Assembly (NCBI RefSeq): GCF_963678635.1
Contig: NW_026971307.1
Coordinates: forward strand, 1-50,089
Source: Symsagittifera roscoffensis
Lineage: Eukaryota > Xenacoelomorpha > Acoela > Convolutidae
Direction of reading: 5' to 3'
DNA length: 50,089 bases
Of the stretch, positions 11,455-21,747 are shown piece by piece. Position 1 is the first letter of the stretch, and each line of letters begins with the position of its first letter. A program made the translations under genes and the position numbers. Under the pieces are notes generated by a model. The model did not search any database and was not told where the DNA came from. It saw nothing but the letters and a program-made list of their open reading frames with translations.

Positions 11455-12484
11455 ATGGTTAACACAAGAAGCGCAAAGGAAAACAACACGAAAGAAAGCG
11501 CTCTGGAAAGACAAACTGTACCTGCCATAGAAATGGATCTTGAGACACCAGATCAGAGCGTTGATGAGGTGGAAAGGAAGACAACGGAATTGACACCAAT
11601 GCCGAATGCAGAAGAAAAGGAAAAAAAACGATAGAGTTCTCGCCGATTGACATTGTGGACGATACAACAAGCAGCAGGCCGGAAACGATAAAGGATGATT
11701 CTCAAACAAAAAGAAAGTCGTTTACAGAGAGAATTGCAATGATGGTCGGAATGAAACCAAGAGAAAAGGAGGAGGTAGCACCAACGACCGAGAAAGGCAA
11801 GACATTCGGAACAGTTTCTGGAATAATAACAGAGGCCAATCGAGACGATGATCAGGCCGAACTTGGAGCAACAGCTAACCATGAGGCAACAGTTAACAAT
11901 GGGGCAACAGATGAACAAGAGAAAACAATTTCTCTTGAACTGGGCGACTTGATGGCGAAGTTGGAACAAATCGACAAAAAATTGAAGTACAGTGAAGAGG
12001 GTCGACAAATGCTAAAAAAGGAGATACGATATAATAAGAGCGAGAGCCTGGACAATTGCTTCAATCTGGCGAGGGCAACTGAAGAGAAGCTACAGCAACT
12101 GTCAGACAAGGTAGAGGCTACCGACAAAGAGAGGAGAGAGAAAAATATCAAAAAAGACATGCAAGAATTGAAGCAACGGTACTACACTGTGAACAGTAAG
12201 TTATGGAGTCTGGAGACGAGAATAGAAACAATGAGCAGAGACCAGGCTTAAAGTTCATGTGCCATACAGTCCAAACTGGATGCTCTCTTGAGAAACTCTA
12301 CATCACAAGACAAGCTGGTAACAGATCGAACGCAAGGCAACAGAGTCGATTTTGTAGAACCACAACGGAATAAACTAGAGTCCACACCGTTACCCCGGAG
12401 TGCAGCGAGCGCAGGGGCAGGCGGGGCCAAGACAATTATGAAGGGTGGAACCTCGAACTCAACAAATGGCCCAGGGGATTCCAC
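11455..12484 (+). pseudogene. gag: gag N-terminal part, coiled-coil rich
   Basis: Starts MVNTRS at 11455, a common beginning for Gypsy gag proteins, and continues acidic and low in hydrophobics. At 11621-11628 an A8 run moves the frame by -1; without the shift a TAG at 11632 ends it after about 60 codons. The new frame runs through a Lys/Glu-rich helical region (KLEQIDKKLKYSEEGRQML and EEKLQQLSDKVEATDKERRE types), predicted coiled coil, to an in-frame TAA at 12249-12251. The same frame then stays open to about 12510 with a Gly/Ser/Thr-rich stretch. By position this is the structural gag region. No capsid fold is recognisable by eye. Confidence 0.6.
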
Positions 12485-12498
12485 GACGAGCACCAATG

Positions 12499-13623
12499 TG
12501 GGCCACCAATGAGGGCCACCAAGCTATGATGAGATTTGAAAAAAGAAGACAAACGGACGATGAAACAATCGATCGATTCCTGGATGATCTTGAGAGCTTG
12601 AGGAGAAGGAGTGATCCCGAGGAATCAACAAACAGAAGGAATTTCAGCGTCGCCTCGAAGTTTATCGATGGGGTAAAGAGTGACGACTTGAGAACAACGC
12701 TGGCAACGTACTATACACGTTCGAAAGACAATGCACCAAAGGAGGAGATGAGACAAAAGTCAAGGGAGTACATGTTAATGAAACCGAAGAAGTATCCCTA
12801 CTCAGAAAATAGAAACATGCAGGGAGGAAGTCAACCACAGAGGTCGTCGTGGTACAAGCCTAGAGATGATATGGACAAACGTAGGTCATGCGCAAATTGC
12901 GGATCAGCGGATTATCACGTGGCGGATTGCCTGACGTGCAAACAAGGCATGAAGAGTCTGGGATATGCGCCGGATGAAGAAGATATGAGCCAGGCGGAGG
13001 AACATGAGTTCTATAATGGCTTGATTATCAAAATAGGTGCGAGGTGCTTCTTCTGCAATCAAGAAGGCCACTTCAGGATGGATTGTCCGTTGTTTTGGGA
13101 AGCAGTGAAGAACCAAAACCACCCCAAACACAAGCTAGCACTGGCTGCGGTACAGAACACGAGGAACAGGCCAGCTGAATTTGACACGAAAAACTCGGAG
13201 GCACCGAGTGCAGATTTACCGACAAAAACGGTGAAGGCTGTAACGCAAGTCAAAAATGCCATAGAAATTGAGGCCAGGAATTCTCTAAAACTAAACTATG
13301 AGAAAGCAGCTGCGGAGGCAATTAACAAGGTGAAACAGGACCTATCGACGAAAGATATTCAGCAAAGACTGAAGCAGGAGATCGAAAAGCAGAAGTTGAA
13401 TGAGACATTGTGTAGGCCGGTGCCAGTGCCAGAGGCCGAGATGGGAGCAACAAGGAGTGGAAATTGTAACACTCGAAAAATGATGACAGGAAAACCAGTC
13501 GGCTTACTAAAATTTGGAGCCAGGATAATGTCGATAATCATAGTGGGCGGCCATGAAGTAACGAGAAACCTGAGTGAACCGAGCGATCAGACGATAATGC
13601 ACATTGATGTGTACGCAGATTAA
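12499..13623 (+). pseudogene. gag: gag C-terminal part with two zinc knuckles (nucleocapsid)
   Basis: The frame is one step on from the preceding gag segment. It has the capsid-like text FLDDLESLRRRSDPEES and then two zinc knuckles. The first (from 12889, CANCG...HVADC) has non-standard spacing CX2CX5HX3C. The second (from 13045, CFFCNQEGHFRMDC) is the classical CX2CX4HX4C retroviral-type knuckle that binds RNA. A basic, Gln/Lys-rich helical stretch follows. It stops at TAA 13621-13623. The frame continues into the protease region after another stop at 13657-13659, so gag and protease were probably one polyprotein, separated here by nonsense mutations. Confidence 0.82.
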
Positions 13624-14702
13624 TTGAGTACAATAAGTCCACAAACAACTTCTAGAGCCTAAAGAGCTTTACTCACGAGGGGCGGCAGCAAGTCAGTCCG
13701 CGTCGAAAATAGATACACGGAGGCCTATGGTCCACATGAGGTAATGTTAAACATAGATGGAATAAACATCTACACGAAGACTATGATAACATGTGACCAA
13801 TACGTAGCCGGACAGATCTACGTGGGCAGAGAAGAACTGAAAGTGAAATTGATTGGACACTGCGCCATGTTGGAAGAAGATACAGTGCATATCGGAACGA
13901 AAGCAGACGTATCAGCACACGTGCTTGACATAAGCGGCAAGAAGACTCAGTTGCGCGGGTTACTAGACACGGGAGCGGTCTTGAGCGTTATACCAATCGA
14001 AACTTGGGAGCGAATGGGCTTCGACAAAGACGATTTGATAGACTCGAGAATACGGCTGTCAGCTGCAAACAAAGGGGCGCTGCAGGTGCTAGGCAGGACA
14101 CCAATAATAGCCCTACACGTGGGGAACGCATCCTGTGGATGAGCTTTCTTGTGGTGGAAAACCTGGTTGAGTCTGACCAATTCATTTTAGGCAGAGATTT
14201 CATCAAAAATTTTGACGTAACAATTGATCTAAACAATGCCATGTTCAGGATTCGAAACCCGGAAAGGAAGTACGTAATTAAACCGGTAAATTTAATATTG
14301 ACGAATGAGAATAAAGCACCGGTATTCTTGAGTAGGAGGGTGAGGCTGAAAGAAAACGAAGCGGCAATTGTAAGCTTGCGGATGAAAAATTACAATGAAC
14401 TAAGTGACAACAAGCAAATATGCATAGTCCCAAATCCAAATAGTCAAAGTGCTGCTGTTTTAGGAAGATCCTTCTCGATAACCAAGAGTGTCAGTGTCTT
14501 GTTGAATACTCTTGATATACTCATCACGATCCAGAGGGGAAGGAAACTGGGATACGCTATACCCGTGAAAACTCGATATGAAATGACTGAAAATGTAACA
14601 GACAATGAAGTTCTTGATTATCCCAATCATAGGGACAAGATTTGTATATTGAGAAGAATAATGAAAATAAAAAATATATTCAGGTCTTGTGAAATCATAT
14701 AA
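13624..14702 (+). pseudogene. pol: Retropepsin-like aspartic protease and pol N-terminus
   Basis: The active-site motif LLDTGA lies at 13960-13977 (catalytic Asp codon 13966-13968), preceded by LRG and followed by VLSVIP, as in retrotransposon pepsin-like proteases that cleave the polyprotein. Downstream a frame change near 14100-14140 leads to ILGRDFIKNFDVTIDL, matching the ILG[RD]DF segment that closes Gypsy proteases. The rest (to 14702) is the linker before RT. At least two lesions split the region, so no active protease is encoded. Confidence 0.8.
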
Positions 14703-16205
14703 GTCAGAGACAGACAATGGCTTTTCGAGCTGTTCGAATTTCCCGGAAAGACCCACACTAGAGGAAATAGAAATGGATAAACCGGTTTTACTAGAAATAG
14801 AGCACTTGAGGGGCAAGTTAACGGAAGAACAGCTCGAAGCCATCAAGGACGTACTAGAGCCGAATGATGACGTTTTTTCGAAACATAAGGCAGACATTGG
14901 ATGTTGTAATTTTGTTGAACATGAAATAGAGCTTGAAGAGTCAGCGGTATCGCACAGGGAGGGGGCGAGGCGTATGACCCCACATAAATCGGATGCATGT
15001 AGAAAGGAGATAGGAACCTTAGTAGAGTATGATATGATAGAACCATCCAAATCACCGTGGGCGTGTGGAAAAATGATGGCTAAGAGGAAAGGCGACCAGT
15101 TAAGGTTTTATTGTGAATTTCGATATTTGAACTCCGTCACGGTGAAGGATGCCTATCCCATACCTAGAATTGATGAGACCCTCTCGAAGTTAGGGGACGC
15201 AAAATTTTTCTCTTGATTTAGGATCAGCTTTTTGGCAGGTTCCACTGAGGAAGCAGGACAGGGACAAAACAGGGTTTGCCTGCGAGCTGCGGCTGTTTCA
15301 ATGGAAAAGGATGCCCTTTGGTCTTTGCAACGCCACGGCTACATTTCAACGATTGATGGCACACGCATTGATAGGTGTAACGAAGAAATACGGCAACCTA
15401 GTAATGTGCTACGTGGACGACGTGGTAATAGCGACACCAACACTATAAGACCACATCGAGCGACTAGACGAGGTGTTTGCCTGTATGAAGAGATCGGGAC
15501 TAAAATGCAAGCCATCAAAGTGCGAAATACTCAAGGACTCGATTAAATACCTGGGGAGGATGCTCGATAGACATGGCATCAGACCAGACCCAGATGCAGT
15601 AGAAGCGGTTCTGACCCGGAAATCACCGAAAACTGAACACCAACTGATGAGCTTCTTGGGTTTTGCGAACTATTATAGGGAATTCATTAAGGGCTATGCG
15701 GACAAAGTGTACCCGATGCAACAACTAATGAGGTACAAAGGCAAGAAATTCACGCGGAACAATGCAGCAGAGTAGTCATTCCAGAGAATAAAGAAGGAGT
15801 TGTGTGAAGCACCGGTGCTAGGGATGCCAACGGAAAAAGGAATATACGTGCTGGACACGGATGCGTCGGTAGTAGCGATTTCTGGCATTCTACATCAAGA
15901 GAAGGAATGGAACGGGAAGACAGTCTTGAGACCAATAGCATACGGGAGTAAAGTCTTGAGTGATATGGAGATGAAGTACGGGGCGCCTAAAGTTCGCGGT
16001 GGTTACCTTTGTCGAAAAATACAGGGCATACTTAGGTAGCGAGCCGTTCAAGTTACGAGTCGACAACAGGGCACTCAGCTGGTTGAAAACGCACTCAATG
16101 GACCAGAGCTACATTGGGAGATGGATATTTCGGTAGATGTAGCTATTTTGGGAGATGGATACAACATCATAATTGAGCATAGGACAAGAGCCTAACATCA
16201 AACTG
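14703..16205 (+). pseudogene. pol: Reverse transcriptase and RNase H
   Basis: RT blocks: KSPWACG; RFYCEFRYLN; DAYPIPRIDE; then after a frameshift at about 15210 LDLGSAFWQVPL (Asp codon 15215), MPFGLCNATATFQ, and the catalytic YVDD at 15410-15421. The thumb region has FLGFANYYREFI. RNase H follows with DTDAS at 15854-15868 and VDNRALSWL further on. Lesions include a TAA after ATPTL near 15447, TAG at 15773, a frameshift near 16003 and a short duplication around 16110-16150. The order and motifs are Ty3/Gypsy. It once copied element RNA into DNA and degraded the RNA strand. The active-site aspartates are still present in separate frames. Confidence 0.95.
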
Positions 16206-16213
16206 CCGATAGC

Positions 16214-17389
16214 TTGAGTAAGAAGACAGAGTTCTACGAGAGAAAGCAACAGAGGGAGGCAGATAGGCGAGAAATCAGAGATGGCTTCTCCTTCATGGAT
16301 AAGGAAACGTACGAGAGTCTTCCACTCACGAGGTGGCTCGACAAGTCTGGCAAACCTATAGAAGAAGATCCTGAATTACCAAAGGAGCGTCCAGAGAAAA
16401 CAATCTTGAAAAGAAACCAAGGGATGCCAATGGAGATAATGCTCAAGTCAAAAATTGTGAGGGAGACGCTCAAGGCAAAAGGCTATGATCTCAATCAAGT
16501 GGAAACCGGAAGGGCAGAGATAGGTGATGACTTGAGGAAATTACTCGAGAAACGAGCAGATGATAAACCCGTGTTCGAAGAAAATGGTAAAAAGGAACTA
16601 GAAGTCACGATATTGAGAAGGAATGATGCGGATGGTAGCGAGGACTCCTTGGAAGAAAAGAAAACTGATGAAAAAGAAGTCGTGCAGTCATTGGTTGAGA
16701 GAATCCCTGAAGATATACTTAAGCGGACTATGGTTGGGAAGAAGAAGGTGGCATTCAAGGAGAAGGCTGAACACCTAGGACTGGGTCAAGAGTCCGGGGA
16801 GTGGCCCACTGCAGAAGAAGATGCTGAAGAAGAAAAATTGTCTTGGGAGTGTGATGAATGGGATGAAGACTCAGAGAAGAGCAGCGATGACCAACATAGT
16901 CTATGCATGATATTGGCAGAAGAGAAGATGAGGCACCGCGACAGGGTGCTACAGACGGATCCTTCCCCAGGAACGTACAATTTGGATCAGCAGGAGGTGT
17001 GCGGAGGGGAAGAACTTGAGAAAATTGCAGTATCAAGGAAACCGTTCAGGGAGCTTTCGTGCAACTCAAATTTCAGAACAAACCTGGTGCCAGAAGATGA
17101 AAGGAAGGTCTTGAGGAGAATAGTTTGCGTCACGCTGAAAGACGACATCCACAGTCCCGGAGAAATGAATGGTCAGATAATGACACTGAAGGAACACATC
17201 AAGGCGAGATATAGGCTGTCGGATCTGATACGAGCCCAAAAGAATGACAAAATGACATGCAGCCTCTCCAAATGGATCCGGACGGGAGCCAAAGAGAAAG
17301 GGGATCTGGAAGAAGACAGCTACAAGATCTTGAGCCAGTTCTACAGGGAGAGAAAAGATTTACCCATTCCACAGCTGATGGGGTGGTAG
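16214..17389 (+). pseudogene. pol: Unusually long acidic spacer between RNase H and integrase
   Basis: An uninterrupted 391-codon frame, the longest intact piece of the element. It begins with the end of the RNase H/connection region (LSKKTEFYERKQQR) and is then highly charged, with Glu-rich stretches (EEDAEEEKLSWECDEWDEDSE). It resembles no domain known to me. In most Gypsy elements RNase H and the integrase zinc domain are separated by far fewer residues. It ends TGA/TAG-type at the VPIPQLMGW text just before the integrase N-terminus. Its survival without stops, beside heavily damaged neighbours, may be chance or may reflect base composition. Confidence 0.6.
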
Positions 17390-18475
17390 CCTGCAGGAGA
17401 AAGGATGAGGAGAAGATACTACACAAGCACAACCTCATCATACTATCACAGTTGTACCAGACAGAGAATACTACACAGGTTTGATTGGCCGGGATTAAAG
17501 AAGGCTTGCGAAAGATAGGTGAACGTGCGTCTGGCATGCCTACAGGTGAAAGACCCACGGAAGATGAAGTTCCCACTCAAGTCCGTTGAGAGCGCGGAAA
17601 TCAACGAGGTTGTGCGGATAGACCACTAGAAGATCTGCATGACAGAGTCGGGATAAAACCTAACACTTGTCATAAGAGACCACTTTACGAAGTTGGCAGA
17701 AGCGGTGCCCAGTCAAACAACCTCAGCGGAGGAGACTTGTGACCACTTGATAACACATTGGATATCACGATATGGTTGTCCGATGACATCCCAGTCGGAC
17801 AACGGGAAAGCCTTTGTGGGTGACCTGACAAAACAATTGATGAAGAGGTCACACATTGCTCAAGCGCACTCAACGACATACCATCCTCAGACTAACGGGC
17901 TAGTGGAGAGACAGAACAGAACATTGGTGAACATGCTGAGGATTTATTGCTCGAGATACATGAGAGACTGGGATAAATATCTGCCGCAAGTGGTAGGGGC
18001 ATACAACAGCACGCAACACTCTATGACAGGAATCAGTCCCTTCATGATGTTAACGGGCAGGGAGAGAGCAATGCCTATAACATTCGTTTTTCCAGAATAC
18101 GAGGTGAAAAAGACGTCGCCTCAAGCTTATGTGAAAGAAGCGGTCAAGAGACAACAGGAACTAAACGAGCTCTGCAGGAGGAGCACGGCGCAAGCACAAA
18201 TGAGGCAGCGGAAGAAATATAATGAGAGGATACTTCAAGCGAAACCGTATGCAGCGGGCCAATACGTCTGGGTGTTCCAGAACATCATACCTCCCAAGGG
18301 GACGAAGAAACTACTTAAGAAATGGCGTGGACTGTTCATGATAACGCAAATACACCAGCAGGGACGGTTCTACCGCTTGAATACGGGACGAGCAGCGCAT
18401 TATGAAAGTCTGAAACCTCATGTCCCATCTCCGGAAGACTGGTGCGTACCGCAGAATATGGAGGGACTAGAGTAA
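17390..18475 (+). pseudogene. pol: Integrase (DD35E) with GPY/F-type C-terminus
   Basis: The N-terminal zinc domain is damaged. The LHKHNLIIL and RFDWPGLKKAC flanks are present, but the stretch with the His-His pair is largely missing near 17460-17475. The catalytic core has VRIDH (first Asp), SDNG with Asp codon 17798-17800, and GLVERQN with Glu codon 17906-17908, exactly 35 residues apart. The frame 17693-18475 is intact and ends in a GPY/F-like module (KKLLKKWRGLFMI). It joined element DNA to the host genome. Stops after VRIDH and near 17655 block the product. Confidence 0.95.
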
Positions 18476-18478
18476 CTA

Positions 18479-19345
18479 TTGGTAGAGCCAGCATGCGAAA
18501 TGAACAAAAAAGGCACCAGAGAAAAGAATGATGGCAACGAGGACGTGAGCATGGATGACAATGGGAAGATAGATGCAGACTCAGATGCTGAATCCTTCGC
18601 GGAAGAGGACTGGAATGATCATGAGCAGAACGAGGTGCCAAGGTGGACGGAACCAGACTTGCCGAGATCAGTAGGAACAAGGAGAGGCAATCGGAAACGG
18701 ACAGGAATGAGATATAATAGGTACGGGGATGACTTCTTGATTTACAAGATACAGCCTGACGAGTTAAGCGAAGAGTTACTGAGTGTGGGCGAATTGGTAG
18801 CCAATGATGAATGGCAAATCATCAACGACATGGAACATTACCCGCAAGAAGACTACTCCACACCAGAACAGGAAACAGATCTGGAGCAGAGCGATATAGA
18901 AAGGAGGGAAAACACAAACTTGATGATACTGGAATGGATGCGCGATCTCAAGAGCGAAGGAGATGAAGATCAAAGCATCCAGCAGGTCGACGTGTCAGCG
19001 GAAAAACACGTGAATACGAAAGATCCCCTCTTCGGTTGGACAGTAACCGACAGGCCGCTGGAGATACCGTCAGATAATTTAGACCCAGCATCATCGACGG
19101 GGACGTCGATAAATATTTTTGTCCGTGGAGTGGTGGTAGGACTTACCCACACCAAAAATTTGATGATAAAGAAACTCAGAGAAGTGAAAGAGACCAACGG
19201 ACTGGAACTGGATGAGGAAGAGGCTGAGCCCGCCATAGACGAGATATCAAAACAAAATTTGATATACCCAATGAACATTCAGAGAACATCCTTATCACGG
19301 ACAGCGACTTCATTTTGTAAGATAGGACAAGCGCGATCTGTATAA
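18479..19345 (+). pseudogene. Acidic post-integrase linker leading into the macro-like domain
   Basis: A 288-codon frame, rich in Asp/Glu and Arg, following the integrase stop by 3 bases. No catalytic motif is recognisable. It includes a hydrophobic segment, INIFVRGVVVGLTHT. The last ~24 codons are out of frame relative to the macro-like text, which continues one frame over from about 19270. I infer it was the continuous C-terminal extension of pol or the start of a separate ORF. Confidence 0.5.
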
Positions 19346-19704
19346 CGGCGGACATGAGCTTCAAATCGAGACTAGAGGCTGATTTCAAGAGAGAATATCA
19401 GAACGTGGAATTTCTACTCAGGCAGAGACCGAGGTTGGTAGGAATGGCTGCGCTTCCCCCATCAGTTTCACAAGTTCCGGGTAAATATCTGTGCTTTTTG
19501 GTAACGAGGATCAATGAAAGGAACACGATAGATCCTGAGCACGTGATGTTGGCACTGGGGAGGCTGAGAGACTTCATGGTCGAAAGAGGAATAATGGAGG
19601 CAAATTGAACCCAAGGGAATTATACGCTATCCTACACGTGGTCTTTGCAGAAACGGAGATAACGGTACACATACACAAGAAGTACTACTTGAGTATCACA
19701 TGAG
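19270..19704 (+). pseudogene. Macro-domain-like segment (ADP-ribose-related)
   Basis: Read through one stop (TAA 19318) and one frameshift (about 19595), the text follows the order of a macro domain of the OARD1/Poa1p type. An N-terminal strand and small-residue loop (SAICITADMSFKSRLEADFK) comes first, then VGMAAL, then the strand KYLCFLVTR, then a helix (EHVMLALGRLRDFMVERGI), and finally LNPRELYAILHVVFAETEI followed by VHIHKKYY. Family members bind or hydrolyse ADP-ribose or its esters. The glycine-rich ligand loop and the GCGLD segment seen in active members are altered or deleted, so this copy would be inactive. The call is by pattern only. Confidence 0.6.
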
Positions 19705-19721
19705 TTTCGAGCGGACGAGGA

Positions 19722-19767
19722 GGTCTCAAGTTAGGTACAAAGGGGGTCTCAAGTTAGGTACAAAGGG
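19722..19767 (+). repeat. 23-bp tandem duplication with purine tract
   Basis: GGTCTCAAGTTAGGTACAAAG is repeated with 23-bp spacing (19722 and 19745), separated by a G-run (AAAGGGGG). The purine tract just after the macro-like ORF could be a polypurine tract for plus-strand priming, but no LTR start is evident after it. Confidence 0.6.
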
Positions 19768-20074
19768 GCGCGAAGCAGGTAGATGGATTTTAACGCAATT
19801 GGCATGGCAATTGAGTTTTAAGGAGTCAACGGTGCTAAAACATGAAATGAATCTGCATGCTCTTAAAATTTTTAATTGATTTATTTCAGTGAAACAGATG
19901 ATGGGATAACGTTTTAAACACAATAATGAAGGTTAGGAAAAAAACAACTTGGTCTAAATAATGGATTTGTTTTCAGATTGATTTGTAAAACTGAACCGAC
20001 ACCCAAGCTACACTCACTCAACAAAGAGAAAAATATCTAGAACAAATACTCTATCAACGGCCTCAGACGACTTT
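19768..20074. other. Non-coding gap between the macro-like ORF and the 24-bp repeats
   Basis: A+T-rich, no open frame of interest. It holds two acceptor-like sites, TTGATTTATTTCAG (ending about 19890) and TTTGTTTTCAG (ending about 19977). The second resembles the acceptor before PSMA6. It may mark a junction between two elements or an untranslated leader of the following ORF. Confidence 0.4.
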
Positions 20075-20194
20075 CTCAGGTCTAACCGGAACGGTATTCT
20101 CAGGTCCAACTGGTACGGTATTCTCAGGTCTAACTGGTACGGTATTCTCAAGTCTAACTGTTACGGTATTCTCAAGTCCAACTGGTACGGTATT
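20075..20194. repeat. 24-bp tandem repeat, five copies
   Basis: Five head-to-tail 24-bp units, consensus CTCARGTCYAACTGG then TACGGTATT, at 20075, 20099, 20123, 20147 and 20171. They end 43 bp before the ATG at 20238. The minus-strand open frame across them reads an ENTVPVRP octapeptide series and is a by-product. Confidence 0.95.
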
Positions 20195-20237
20195 CTCACG
20201 TCGGTTAATACGCAAGATCAAATTGAAGATAGTGACA

Positions 20238-21059
20238 ATGGCGGATCGCTTGTGGAAGTCTATGCCAGCAGCGCTCAAGAGGCCCACACTCGACGAACTG
20301 TATAAGCGCTTGAGGGATCTCGATTACACCCAAGTCGATGAGAGGTTGGCGGTGATGTTGAATGCCATCCTACAGCTAGAAGCGCAGGGTGAATGTAGGG
20401 AGTCAGCGACGGAAGCAGTGTTGATGGTCGGCTACATCACGGAAGGGATATCCAACCAGGAGCAAACTAGATGGCTAGCCTGGAACGTAGATGGGGCGTG
20501 AGGGGATTCGACCTGGCAAGGAATCACGGATTGAACAACACTACAGAATATGGTGCGGGAGAGATCCACTTCCTACCAGACCGCCGGTAGGATCCGCAGT
20601 CCAAGCCACGAGCAGGCCCCTTTCTATGATACGGTCCCAGCAGACGGAGGAAGCATACCCGGACCGCAGCAACTTGAAGAGGGAACTGGAAAGAGCACAG
20701 AGGGAAAGATACAAAGCGAATCTTGACCGGGATGGTGCGAAAATCGAGAGGGACCAGGCAAACCTGGAAAGAGATCAGGCGATCCTTGAGAGGGATCAGG
20801 CGAAGCGTGACCTCAGCATGATTAGGGCAGAGTACCAACAAGAGCAGAAGGCACGCGAAAACGAGGAGAACTGTGAGCAGCTGAAGTCGGAGATAGAGAA
20901 GATTCAGAGGCGACAACGAGAGTTTGCGAGGCAGAAAAAGGAGGGAACGAGGACCACAGAACAAGCAACCGCAGGATCAAGGCCAGAGTCGTGGATGGAG
21001 GAAGATGAAATCCTAGGTCCAGTGGACGATTCAACTTGGACCGAGCAGCTCAAGAACAC
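20238..21059 (+). pseudogene. Unassigned ORF with a coiled coil, upstream of the SGNH region
   Basis: From ATG 20238 (MADRLWKSMPAALKRPTLDE) a helical, charged region runs to a TGA at 20499-20501. A neighbouring frame then stays open from about 20491 to 21063. It contains a strict heptad series, four 7-residue blocks of RDxAxxE type (about 20727-20812, ERDQANL/ERDQAIL), and a Glu/Gln/Arg-rich helix, predicted to be a coiled coil that would multimerise the protein. The frame changes again at about 21036 into the copy-1 SGNH segment. I do not recognise the N-terminal domain. By position and coiled coil it may play a gag- or ORF1-like structural role. Confidence 0.5.
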
Positions 21060-21562
21060 ATGAACGAGGGAATGGAAATATGGATACCACCCGAGCCGGT
21101 GTCCTCCGTGCGCGATTTAGAGGCACAACCGATAAGGCCATTGATGGAGGTCACATTGCCGGGATATACCCCGAGTTCAACCCCTGGTATTAGCCAAATC
21201 AGTGGGAGTTCATCGCGTCTTAAGGAGCTGCAAGATAGGTTACAGATGAGAAGCCGTGATGATTCGACACGACAAGAGCGACCTTACACCTGGAGGGATC
21301 ACCCAGTCAGAAGTGTCATAATCGCGAGCTACAAGAAGAACACAGATGGTAGGTATCACAGGCTCAACCACATGGATTGGACCACGGCACAACGGGCGAG
21401 AAGGAATTGCTTCCATGATGCGTCTTGGGCCTAATATTACGCACAGCCGAGAATACCAGAAGGTGCGGTCCACTTAATCATAGGGGACAGCCTGATACGA
21501 GTGTTGACCTGGATCCAGTCGGAGTGGCAGGTGGGAGTCTTGAGCTTTTCTGGTGCCGCATG
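21060..21562 (+). pseudogene. SGNH hydrolase 5' segment, copy A1 (truncated)
   Basis: Starts MNEGMEIWIPPEPVSS and runs collinear with copy A2 through the Pro/Ser-rich linker, the RxxRRNCFHDASWA text and the GDSL block (IIGDSLIR). It is then cut at SFSGAA, where element S begins. Its own lesion is GAA to TAA at 21432-21434, not shared with A2 or A3. The segment lacks the later catalytic blocks, so it could not form an enzyme. Confidence 0.8.
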
Positions 21563-21747
21563 AGGCTAGGCAGTACCATATTTTTCTTCACCTTCTACGA
21601 TCTGTCAGCGCCCTCTCTCAGAATTTCCGCATCTTCTACTTGTTTTTTTTTTTATAGATTGGTATTTTTTAACGGTAAATCTGGATTCATTTTTGTTTTT
21701 CCGGTCTTTCATCTCATGATTCTGCTCACCTACTTCATTGTAATATC
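21563..21747. repeat. Element S, copy 1 (185 bp)
   Basis: Begins AGGCTAGGCAGTACCATA and ends GTAATATC immediately before ATG 21748. It has a T-run, TATAGATTGG, and a T-rich right half. Near-identical copies lie at 23852-24035 and 24538-24717. No open frame of its own, no terminal inverted repeat and no poly-A tail. CATG abuts both sides of this copy. Confidence 0.9.

Noticed and set aside
20063-20287. Minus-strand ORF with ENTVPVRP repeats
   Set aside because: Reads through the 24-bp tandem repeat; the genuine ORF is on the plus strand.
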